From the NCBI GenBank assembly GCA_031308135.1, contig JAHLJT010008756.1, forward strand, positions 79,376,130 through 79,440,129: a DNA stretch of 64,000 bases. The letters run 5' to 3'. A program made the translations under genes and the position numbers. Shown here piece by piece: positions 11,456 through 21,913 of this stretch. How positions within the stretch are numbered: the stretch's first letter is position 1; each line of letters starts with the position of its first letter. The notes beneath the pieces were generated by a model, which was not told where the DNA came from, made no database searches, and saw only the letters and a list, made by a program, of their open reading frames with translations. The stretch is from Acheta domesticus. Lineage: Eukaryota; Arthropoda; Insecta; Orthoptera; Gryllidae.

Positions 11456-14208
11456 ATTATAGTTACTGTGCCGCAAAGATCTCTTTCTCCTTACTTTCTC
11501 CTTCAGCGTATTTTGAAGCGCCACCTGCCGTTTTCTCCGCCAGGCATTTATCGCCACCTTTCCCGCTGCTGGCGCTTCGTGCGTTGGCGGACGGATTGAG
11601 ATTTACAGCTGCGATTTCTGCGCACTTCCGTGAGCGAAGCAGCGCCCATAAAATGGCGATGTTGCTGTTTACGAAGTTCCCTTTGTGCAGTAAAGAGGAA
11701 ATTAACCGAGTAAATGGAGGGATACATCAAATCATTGAAATTCAATCACCCTCATTGCATCGGAGATACAATTGCTTTAAACCGTCACGCGTTGGAGCCG
11801 GGAGGTACTACATTTGTTGGAGTTTTGTTTGGAAAGGTGATTATCAGCTCGGCGCAAAAACTGGAAAAAGAAGTACAATAAATTCGAAAATGCGATTATT
11901 TAGTTTTCCACGTAATGTGTTTAATTGGAAGTGGTTGGACCATTGTTACTACCGATCAGACGGAAAATCAATAAAACATCAGGAGACGTAGATAATTCTG
12001 TCCCAAACATTACAAATGCAGTGTAGAAGTAAGGTAGAAAATAACGCGTTTAGTTTCAACTTGGAATAAACAAGTGAAGAGTAAAATATTTTGCAGTATA
12101 AGAGAATGAATAACAAATAGAATATGAAAAATGCAATAAATAGTATATTTATGAGTATTTTGCTCACTACTTTGTTTTGTAATAAAAGAATCTCGAATTC
12201 TCTTAGCTAAATTCACTGTATTTTAATTTCCTTGATAGGTATACATTATTCACGTATTTGATCCTAAAAAATATCACAGTTAAACCTATCATTTGTGAAT
12301 AAATTGAGGAAAAATACAAGAAGGAACATTAACATTTACATTCTATCTTCACAGCACCATCAGAAACAATTCCATGTAAGGTGAAACGGTAGACCCTATC
12401 CCATCAATGTTAAAACAAGCAACTTTGTGAAACATTTTCTTAGGAACTACTGTTTCAATTTTAATGGATATTGCACTACTTATTAAGTGATGCATGAAGA
12501 GATTACTAATCCTCGATTAAGTTTTTATCTCTGATCTGAAGTGATTTTTTTTTTCAAAAAATGTGCAAACAAATTCGAAACGTATGAAAGAGACGTAATA
12601 GACATGCGTGAGGATCCACTTTATTAGTTTAAAGTGGTATATCATCACTGAAATTTCATGCAAATATATTGAATAGTTATTAAATTAGATAAAAAATAAA
12701 CAAATGCATAGGCAAAATTCAAAACCGCAACATTCTTATTTCATACATATCGTTATACATATTTGTAGACAACATTGATCTACATGAAGACAACATTGAT
12801 ATACATATTTTTAGTGTGAAAAAACGATATTTATTTAAGGTCCGATAATCTACTCGCAGCTACAGGATAAACAAGAGAGCAAAGGCAGAGAATAAATTTC
12901 CAATGGTATACCAATTCTCATTCCTCGTATCATACTAGTTAAATTATGTGTCTATGAGTTACTTACCTTTGAGTCAAATTTTGTAACTGAGTTAAATTAG
13001 AGAACAATTACTCAGACAATTTTTTAGCACAGGTAGTACACAAAAACCGAGTGAACAGTTTTAAGCAAAATATGCTGACTTAACTGATACACAAATAAGG
13101 AACAGAAATGCAGCACGGACGAAGAAAAAAATACTATAGCCAACATATTGTGCCTTTCTATTCTACAAGTATAACACATAAACTGCATTTTTATGGAGTG
13201 AAGAAACGTAATTAACTTAAGGACACGTACCTAACATTCAGATAAACGAGAACGCAAAGGCATAGAAAAAAAATTCAAATCGCACACCATTTTTTTTCGC
13301 GTCATACACATACGGCGCGCGTGAGTTAAAAACATTCCACACGCACGGGGCCGTGCGATTGCAGCTAAAGTGGAAACATGGTGCAGGGTCCTCTCCTACG
13401 GCGTGGGCTGATACGGCAGCATGTGTGTGTGTGTGGGTGTTCGTAGCCTGTAATACCGCGTGGGAGACAATGAACGGGCGATAAATTTCGTCCACTGCAC
13501 AGCGCTGCTTGCACGCGTGGGTGCAGAGTTTGGGTGGTGCTAGAAACGCACGTTGGCTGAGAGGGGACGAAGAGGGGAAGAGGTGGTCCTGGGATTTGTC
13601 GACTCTGCTTTGGGGAGGGATTCTAGTTCAAACTGCATGGTCTGGATTTGGTATATGAATTCTCAATGAAAACCTAGGTTTTGATAAAGGGTTCTGTGCA
13701 GTTCAATGTGGGTATTTGTTAATATTAATGTATTCGTGCGTTTTAACCCAGATTATCCTAGCGTCCTACATTTAGGACGGTATACTTTTGTAGAGTTCAA
13801 ATCCAGTATTTTTAACATATTATGTTGGTAACACTGGTTTATAAATCTAGAGATCTAAAATTGTCAGTTGAATGCCAGCTGTCGTTTACAGCTGAGCGAT
13901 TTGTATAATTGTTAGTGCAATATCTTTATTGCGATTCCTTCATCTGCGCTTCGGCTTCGACAATGTACGTTTTTACATTTCTTTACAGGGAAATTACGTA
14001 TGAATATAGATTAATATGTCATATATAAAATAAATGATACATCTGATAACAAAATTACGCAAATTTTATTATGAATTTATTTTCATAACCAGTGGCGAAG
14101 CGTGAGGTTAATTTTTGGATAAGCTGAGTCACGAACATATTGTAAAAACACATATTTAATTTTTGAAATATCGAATATTTCGAAGATAGAGGTCAGAAGA
14201 CTACAAAT

Positions 14209-14243
<35 letters not shown>

Positions 14244-15449
14244 TATTATTATTATTTCAATCATGCAACAATACTCAGATCAAGAATAAGCCTACGGCAG
14301 AATTGAAAGAAATTGTAAATCGTTATGCTTATTCATAATTTATGCATATTCCTTGTTTTCAAGAGTTTGCAGCCATCTAAATTATTTGACAGTTTTTTGT
14401 AAATCAATTCTCAATGTCTGGTTTTCTTCAGAAAAATTCAACTTTTCTTTAAATATAGCATCTTGCGAACACTTACACGAAAATGTCTTTTCTATCAAAA
14501 AAGTAGCAAAGTTGAAGAGTTTGTTATTAGAATTACGTAAATGAGTTTTAATTGTTTTCAGACTGCTAGTTGTCAATGAGACACAGCATCATGCAGTTGC
14601 AGGTCAACGACATTTCACTTGTAACCTACACACGAATACACTATTCAGTCAACTTACGGAATGAAATTACACTGATCTTTTGATCTTTCCAGAACACAAT
14701 ACTACTCGGGGATTCACACACTCGCCGCGATACCAACACACAAATGCTTAAAATCAACGTTTTTCAAATGATCTTGTTTTATTAAACGATAACCCATTGC
14801 TAAATAATTCGGGAGAAAAATGAACATTCTCAGTATTGTAAAGAAAAATGTTTATATTTGGTCGATGAAGATAGAATAACAAGCCCCTGAACAATTTCCC
14901 GTAATTTTCACAAATGCAAATGAACTTTCTCCTGAGTGGTTTTCATGTTTTGTTGTAGAGTAACTCGTAACAGAAACAAATACTTAGCTAGAAAAAACAG
15001 GTTAGGGGAGGTTACAAACGATGAAATGAGATTTGTCAATGGAATACTTCTTGTAAGTAGATATTTATGCCCTGCGAGACGAATGTATTGGGAAAATGCA
15101 GCTGACACAATGAACTCGTCGTTCATGCAATTTCAAGAAATCGTTTTGATTTTTTATTTAGGCATCTTCATTTCAAAGACTTAGAAAATTATGACGCAAA
15201 AGGTAAATTAACAAAAATTCGTCCTTTCTTGAACAATCTGAATGCAAAATTTCTTCATTTTTTTTCCTATTTCGGAACATCGTAGTGTAGATGAACCTGT
15301 GGTGCCATATTTCATCTATGGCTGTAAACAGTGTATTAGAAATAAAACTATTCGGTATGGTTATAAGCAGTGGCCGGGAACAAATACATCCGGATATTTT
15401 TTTTTGGTTTGAACCGTATAAAGGTGCTTCAGCTCCTGTAAAAGAAGAG
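11456..15449. other. Long AT-rich stretch without recognised gene
   Basis: Includes a 136-codon frame at 11584-11991 that begins with TTG and has no family resemblance, a short TG run near 13420, the (AAT)n palindrome at 14211 and many short ORFs. Confidence 0.5.
14211..14256. repeat. (AAT)n / (ATT)n palindromic microsatellite
   Basis: Ten AAT units are followed directly by five ATT units, so the tract can fold on itself. Confidence 0.9.
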
Positions 15450-16056
15450 TATTACTCCTTCATTATACATTCGCAGACGGCAGAATTAGAAACTATTGTA
15501 ATTTTGAAAGTGAGGGTCCGAACACAATCCGAGAATGTACGAACGGTTCCGATGTCTAACAGCATCTGGCTAATGCTAACGCCAGCTGAGACAATCCGGG
15601 GGAAAGTGCTTCTTTTTTGTATTTTCTGTGAAGTTGCGGAAAAATCAAATCCATTTCGGTATGCAAGTGTGCGTTTTGGCAGTAAATTAATTATAAAGAA
15701 AGTAGTGAACTATTGCCGTGAGGAAAAGAAAAAGCTGTTATTAATCACATTCGAAAGACCTATGGGCAAAACTGCCCGTACAATACACTTTGTCATCAAA
15801 AATACTCGCTATTCATAAAAGGTCACGAAAATATTTTTTATTTCTCCTTTGCACATATCTACTACACAATAGTTGAGTCCTTGCCCGTTTCTACTTTGCT
15901 GTTCCCTGCAGTGAGCGGGTCTGTATCCCGTTCACCCCCCTCTACATCATATCTAATTGATTAGTATTTACTGTAGCGATTCTCATTCAGTAAGTGGTGA
16001 CCTCATGTAAACAGATTGCAGCGCTCCGTCTGCAAATGTAAAGTGAACGTGTAATA
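15450..16056. mobile_element. TA-flanked MITE, copy A (607 bp)
   Basis: Terminal repeats of about 29 bp have consensus TTACTYGTTCACTTTACAT followed by TYGCAGACGG, bounded by TA. The interior shares a block (CAGAATTAG..., GGTCCGAACACA, GAGAATGTACGAA) with copy B at 35017-35491, and both end with CAGATYGCAGCGCTCCGTCTGC. It has no transposase. An ORF that crosses its left end is accidental. Confidence 0.75.
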
Positions 16057-16419
16057 TTGTACAAATCATTTGGTCTTGGTAGATCTGTTGTGCTGCAGTA
16101 TTGCGATGTCCTGCAGAACAAAACAAAAATGCATCTTTGCCAAATTCCTACCTCTGTTTTGATAATTTTTTACAAGTATTACTCTACTTATGGAACGCTC
16201 GCTTACGAACGCTACTTAGCAACCGCTCGTCGAATCCCAGGTATAATCGGGAGCTTCGATTCCAAAAATTGAAGTTACAACAAAGATCGCGACTGGGCCT
16301 CCCTCTCCCTCCAGCTAGTATCCTTGAAGGGATACTATATTTAAATCGGAGTACGGTGTGGATGAGTTCCTTGCTATTTGCTAGTGGATGAGTGCCTGTG
16401 GATGAGCTACGTTTGGTAG
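16057..16419. other. Repeat-like sequence upstream of the LINE
   Basis: Holds the 62-bp segment shared with the window start (16300-16361). The 96-codon frame here is unassigned. Confidence 0.45.
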
Positions 16420-17465
16420 GAGTCGCAAATATACTGAAACTCAATACCGTTTAGGCAACGAAAATATTCCAAGAGTCGTGTCTTGTAAGTATCTGGGAAT
16501 AATGTTTGATAGCAAATTGAATTGGGAAAATCAGGTAAAATTTGTCGTAGGGAAAGCATGGAGATCTTTGCATTTTACTATGCTTAAAAAAGAGTACTCG
16601 GAAAGCGAAAGAATTAGCTTACTTATCTCTAGTTCACCCATTAATAGAATACAGGATGGTTTATTGGGACCCTTATAGAATCTCACAAAAGGAATATTTG
16701 TATAGAGAACAGAGAAGAGCATGTAAACTTATTTTCCGAAGCAATAGGAAGAAAGTAGAGTAGGAGTCACTAGAAATCAGGAGGGTTAAGCCAAGACTCT
16801 GTTCTTTGTACAAAGTTTATGCCGGTTATACAGCTTGGAAAGATACATCCGGCTCAGTAGACTCACCTATTTCTGTAGAGAGAATCACAAGCACAAAATT
16901 TAATTCAGGTCACAGAGAACAGATGTTGGAAAATTTTCCTTTACAAATAGAACAATAACGGACTGGAATGCGTTGCCTGCGACAGTCTTGGAACCCTTTC
17001 CTCTAGGTGTTCAAAGATTTAAAAGTAAATTAACAAATGATATTTGTAAATTCTATTAGTTTGTAAGTTAGATTTATTAGAAGGTTTATTTTATTATTAT
17101 TATTATTATTATTATTGATTATTGTTACCATTATTAGTATTGTGGTAATTATTAAATGGATTGCTTTATAGTATTCGTATTGAAGTGTGGTGACGTGTTA
17201 TCAAGTGAAGTGCAAGTGTTGTGAAGTGAAGTGGAGTGAAGTGTATAAAATTCGTTTATTTGTTAGTATAAATTGTCTGTACAGGACCATCATAAATGTG
17301 GAATTTATGTGGTTATTGTTATTAATGCCTATGATTATTATTGTTATTATCTTAAAATAATTTTAAGTTACATTTTATTTAATTCCTAATTGTAATATGT
17401 AAATTTTACTGTTCCGCACCAGGTTGCATAAATCTACCTGTGTAAATAATATCTATCTATCTATT
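16420..17465 (+). mobile_element. CR1/Jockey-type LINE, 3' part with reverse transcriptase C-terminus
   Basis: Broken plus-strand frames resemble the end of a non-LTR retrotransposon polymerase. The blocks are YRLGNENIPRVVSCKYLGIMFDS (from 16440), SLVHPLIEYRMVYWDPY (near 16630-16680, after a frame change), REQRRACKLIFRS, SLEIRRVKPRLCSLYK and a final DWN-like block near 16960. Stops and frameshifts show it is dead. A 3' UTR rich in GTGAAGTG motifs and (ATT)n follows and ends in TGTAAATAATATC plus a short (TATC)n tail, the usual 3' end of such elements. It is 5'-truncated. Confidence 0.8.
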
Positions 17466-17859
17466 TTCCGAGTGAAGAACATTCAGTGTTCACCCTACGC
17501 ATTGCGTGTCGGTCTTTTGGACACATCAAAATAAGCGAACATTCACCGAACTTATCAGCTGTTCGGGATTGCGTGAGCAGTAGCTTACTGCTCGGCGAAT
17601 GCCAAATGTGACATTCGGGCCACAGACAGCGCGCGATCTTTCCTTCCTTGGTGTTGTTCTCTCCTCTCCCCTTATAAACATTCACATTTACATGCACTAC
17701 ACTATGAGATGTCGAGAACAATCAGACGACACAGGGAGAACAATCGAGTTTGGTGCACAATTGGGAGTGCTATCTCGAAGGAGAAATCGCCCTTAAGTCG
17801 ACGTGAAGTTCGGCGCCGGATATCAGCATTCAGCGAAGGGGGAACTCTCCCACCTCCCG
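17466..17859. other. No gene recognised
   Basis: Moderate GC, lying between the LINE tail and the SINE copy; possibly the eroded continuation of the SINE. Confidence 0.4.
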
Positions 17860-18320
17860 GGAGAAAACACTGGCTACATAGCTATGCCGAGTTCAGTTTG
17901 CCTGAGGAGAATTCTAGCAGTCGGCTGCTCTGATCGGTAGTTTTCCGTGGTTTCGCCGATTAATACCGAGCGAATTCCGGAGCAGTACCGTAACAAAGGA
18001 GCCACGGACCGCACGCAATCTTCGTCCTTGTCCTATCATCTCCCTTTACACGCACTTACACTAACATACACTGTACTGCCACATATGCCGTGAGACCGGT
18101 CGGGAGGTTAGAGCTTGTCCCAGCTGGTGCGATGTTCCGCTGGTGGGAGATACCTGGTTTAGGAAATTCCCGTTAGCCGACGATAGGATGGTGCCGCATT
18201 CCACCATTTAGCGGGGAAAGATCACCGTCACCTCGCGCGATAAAACATGAACGGCGCTTATTGGACTAATGACCTTAGCAGTTGACGCGCCCGGAATCTC
18301 GAACAAATCAATCCAAACAA
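17860..18320 (+). mobile_element. SINE copy, head truncated
   Basis: The body starts GAGGAGAATTCTAGCAGTCGG and runs through AGTTTTCCGTGGTTTCGCCG, TTAGAGCTTGTCCCAGCTGG, GGTGGGAGATACCTGG and GGAAAGATCACCGTCACC to CCTTAGCAGTTGACGCGCCC and AAATCAATCC. Several blocks are near identical to the copy at 7845-8365, so this is one of the younger copies. The tRNA-like head is missing. Confidence 0.65.
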
Positions 18321-19854
18321 AACGAGGAAAAATATTCACAACACTAATGAGACTAAGAACCATATCACTTCAAGTGTACAAAAATGTCACTATGTCATCA
18401 CTGTCCCTCCGAGATTATAATACAAACTAAAACGTGGAAACTATAAATGAATGAGAAAAAGCAGCTGGACAATGGGAATATTTTGTGGCGGGCAACGTCA
18501 AACGACGGACAGGTCGTGCGTCCCCAAAAATTTAATTAACTGAGTCAAACTCGAGTCTCAGGGAACGAGCCTGCTCCATGCCGTCTAACAATGCCGGGAA
18601 TTTTGCTGAAGTTGCCGGCGCGGCACAGAACGTCACCTAGGGGACGAAGCAGACTCAATCTGACCAGCACGGCGTAAAGGGGAAGAGTCACGTTGTCGTT
18701 CAATAGAAGCAGAGCGAGCGCTTTGAGGGAGGTTTTTGATGTGGTAACGGGAAATGAATTATTTCGGTACATATTACATACATTATTATGGCAGCGAAAA
18801 AAAATCTTGTAAAGAGATATTACCTGAGAAAATATTTATGATCCAATAAAGTTGGGGCGTTTGCTCTCGGGTTTTCTCTCTCGACCATTTATCTTTCTTT
18901 TATACACCCCTTCTCGCACCTTCTGCTATTCTTTATCGTCCTTGCCTTTCCCTTATCTCCATTAGAATTTTCCCCCTTTAGATGTTCTTGTACTAGGCGG
19001 AAAATAAAGAAAAATAGAGCTGAAGGTCGAAGGAGGGTAATATATTTCTCTAAGGCGTTGTAGAGTACTGTGATGTGAAAAAACGATCATAGGTCGTTGC
19101 CTATTTGTTATCTTGCAAAGTATGTAGTACATTATAAACCTCTATAAACGTTATAAATCAACGAATTAATAAATTGTAACTCTACAAACCGAATTGAATG
19201 TAAATTTGTAATTCTGTTTTCAAGAGACTGCCTTTCCAATTAATCAATAATTAAAATGCATATTCATTATTAAAACGGAGAGGGAATTTAAATTCCATAC
19301 ATATTCGGCAAACTTCATAGCATATGCGGTAACTTCACCGCTTGGATCCAAATTTATCAATTTTATTCTCCTTCTCACACACTCGATACCAACATAAAAC
19401 TCATGAAAAAACAAATTTTGTTATATAATTGCTGCCTAACACACAATGTCATTACGTACATTGCCATACATGTACATGTTGTATGAGGTTGTAAGGTAAT
19501 TTTTAAGTTATCTAGCAAGCCTCAGTTTAGCCATTAATATTAAGTTTGATGCGCTTTCTTGGTTTCAAATACTGCATGAAGGGACAGCGCTTTCACTGCA
19601 ACGTCACGTGCTTACTGACTTATACATTGACCAGGAAAGTTTGATTCAAATATACTCGGTATTTTACAGAGGTAGCTCGGAAAAATTTCGTAAGAGGAAA
19701 AACAAAATATCCATTGAACGACAACTTGCTTAAAACTTAATGACAACTTACTTAAAATGAAACTTACAATTTAATAGATCACATGCGTCTACTTGGATAA
19801 GAGACGCATATATCGATTCCCTTTCAAAAGAGCTTTTGTCGGCGCACGTTGTGA
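18321..19854. other. No gene recognised
   Basis: AT-rich with a slightly GC-richer part at 18540-18730; no repeats shared within the window. Confidence 0.5.
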
Positions 19855-19862
19855 GATTAAAC

Positions 19863-20092
19863 CAATGTTGTCAAGGTCGATGCCACGAGCAGGAGTGCCA
19901 CGACGATATCGCCCCTCCACGAAGTTCATTACCCTGTCACCAGAGACAATACCATTCCTATAGTAAAACGGTGGGGTTGCTACTACTCGTAATAGTTCCC
20001 TTTCTCGACGCTAGTTGCGCAAAGAAGCGCGTGGCATGCTAAGGCACCACGACGCGTGCCACTGCCACCAGTAAAAGACCTTGAAACCACTG
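19863..20092. mobile_element. hAT MITE, 230 bp, perfect 8-bp target duplication
   Basis: The element is flanked by GATTAAAC on both sides (19855-19862 and 20093-20100). Its ends are CAATGTTGTCAAGGTC at the left and, inward from the right, CAGTGGTTTCAAGGTC. The interior repeats the motifs GTGCCAC and CACGACG on both strands. It is too short to code. Confidence 0.85.
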
Positions 20093-20100
20093 GATTAAAC

Positions 20101-21226
20101 CGTGCTCTAGTTGCTCTGGTGACATACCGTGGCGCGCTGATGTAGTTAAAAGAAACGCGTGTATACATCAGGTCAAGAGAACTGTATTCTCTCTCGAGTT
20201 GCATGGTTCCTTTGAAAATGTTTCTTCCTCTGGCCGCAGGAGCGCTGTGAGTTATGGACGATTAGCACGTGAAGAGGAAAGGCTAACGGGTCCTCCTCAA
20301 AGCGATTAAACAGTTATTACGTTGCTAAAAAGCGCTCGTCGTTTAACTCCATCAAAGTAATTTTCCGTGTGACTATCTACTAAAAAACATTATTTTCTTT
20401 GTAAAATAAAAGCAACAGTCGTATCTGGTAATTATTTTCGAAAGAATAAAATATGTGAGAAGAACTTTTCACCCTTCTCTTCCTTGATAATCAAGTTATT
20501 CTAAATTTGACTTTATTATGGCTTGTTATCACAAAATTTTTAAAAAGTTTACTGTAGATTTAATAGCATTTCTATATTTCCTAAAAATCATCCGATATAA
20601 ATCAAATAACGAGATACTGAGTTTTGCAAATACAAACACAAGCTACAATTGAAAAAAAACAGTCGCAAACCCTTCGTTTGCCAAATAATTACGCATTCCT
20701 GAAAACGGCGCACTTGGGTGACAATATGACGTCAAGTAATAACGAGGTGGACTAATGAGCAAACTTTCAAATTGGCTGCGTCGCGGCTGTCCATCATTCG
20801 CTCGTATCGCGTGACGCGTTGGAGAAGAGTCAACATGAGTCCCTCACTGGGCCCATAGCTGGAACACCGCATGAATAATCGTAGAGGCCTCGAGAACTTC
20901 ATCTCCTTGAATATGAAGTGAAAGTTAACTTCCCATTTTGCCAGTTAAACATAAAAGCGTTTGAAATAACGTCCCACTTTGGAGTAGAAAGTTATTTCGG
21001 ACTCGGTTTGAGTCCTTCTTTTAGTTTTTGATTTTTTTCGTTTTACTTCTAGTTTCTTTACTAACCAGTTCAACGGGTTTGTTGCTTAGAGTTCTAGGAA
21101 TAACTTTAGATTTTCCTTCATTTCAGACTCCAATTTGTATTATATTGCAAAATCTAAAGCAATTAATACATTCTACAATGTAATACAATAGAACTATAAT
21201 TCATGTAGGTTATAGGAAATATATAT
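20101..21226. other. Downstream of the RWD ORF, nothing coding seen
   Basis: On the minus strand this is the 3' side of the RWD ORF. No AATAAA, RING-type cysteines or exon-like frame are seen. An A-rich stretch on the minus strand at 21015-21060 could be a decayed poly(A) tail (speculative). Confidence 0.4.
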
Positions 21227-21634
21227 TCAATCAGTTGTATTCAAGAAATTCAACAATTCATCTTTCAAGAAAGATGCCCAAATATAAAGAATCACATCTT
21301 TATCTTCTTGCCACAACTCTGATAGCCTCGCACACAAACTAGCAATTTCATTGCTACTCAGCCAGTCACAGGCCAAACTGAAAGTTGGGGGTGACTCTGA
21401 AGGATAATCTTCTGGCAATACAAAAGACATAACTGGTGGGAGAAATTGCACTTTTATCTCCCTTATATCATTTACATCTTGCCATTTGATCTTAAATTTA
21501 CTTGGTACATCAACATGTGCATAGTATTTGCCCTCAACCCTGTCTGTAGAGTCACATACAACAAATTCATTATCGAAGATTGATTTCAGGGCAAACAACT
21601 CTTCTTCTTGAGCGTCTTTGTTGCTCATCTTCAT
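21227..21634 (-). CDS. RWD-domain protein, RNF14-like N-terminal domain only
   Basis: The 135-codon ORF codes for one complete RWD domain. It begins MKMSNKDAQEEELFALKSIF, closely like the start of the RBR-type E3 ubiquitin ligase RNF14. It keeps the RWD signature YPxxxPP (Tyr77, Pro78, Pro82, Pro83) and the C-terminal helix ending FLKDELLNFLN. RWD domains mediate protein contacts, in RNF14 upstream of the RING1-IBR-RING2 catalytic part. An in-frame TGA lies just before the first ATG; the second ATG (21628) matches the RNF14 start better. The frame stops immediately after the RWD fold, and I find no RING or IBR coding sequence downstream and no convincing splice donor near the end. It may be a small RWD-only protein, a 5' exon of an RNF14 gene with a donor I cannot see, or a truncated retrocopy. 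The absence of frame damage favours selection or recent origin. A Mutator-like element sits about 280 bp upstream. Confidence 0.65.
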   Translation of the reverse strand: MKMSNKDAQEEELFALKSIFDNEFVVCDSTDRVEGKYYAHVDVPSKFKIKWQDVNDIREIKVQFLPPVMSFVLPEDYPSESPPTFSLACDWLSSNEIASLCARLSELWQEDKDVILYIWASFLKDELLNFLNTTD

Positions 21635-21913
21635 AGGATTTCAGCAGGCACTGACACAAATCAACACTCCATCGACTCCTCACTTCATGCTGCGTTGATG
21701 ATACACGCCACCTGCACGCCACAATACCACGCACGATACACGATACTCTGATTCTGCTCTGGCTCTTCGAATTCCAAGCACCTGCCAGGCATGGTATTCT
21801 TTCAAGTTTCTCCCCACGAAGTCTACCTTGTAGACTTCGTGTTTCTCCCGTTTCTGCCTATAGTTCCCAGCAGCCCCCAATCAGCGCTCGGCGGCCGGTA
21901 CCCGCAGTACATA

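Noticed and set aside
11584..11991. 136-codon frame
   Set aside because: Begins with TTG, no recognisable domain, moderately repeat-like 5' part; insufficient support.
15291..15818. 175-codon plus-strand ORF
   Set aside because: More than half lies inside the MITE at 15450-16056 and crosses its terminal repeat; no protein family recognised.
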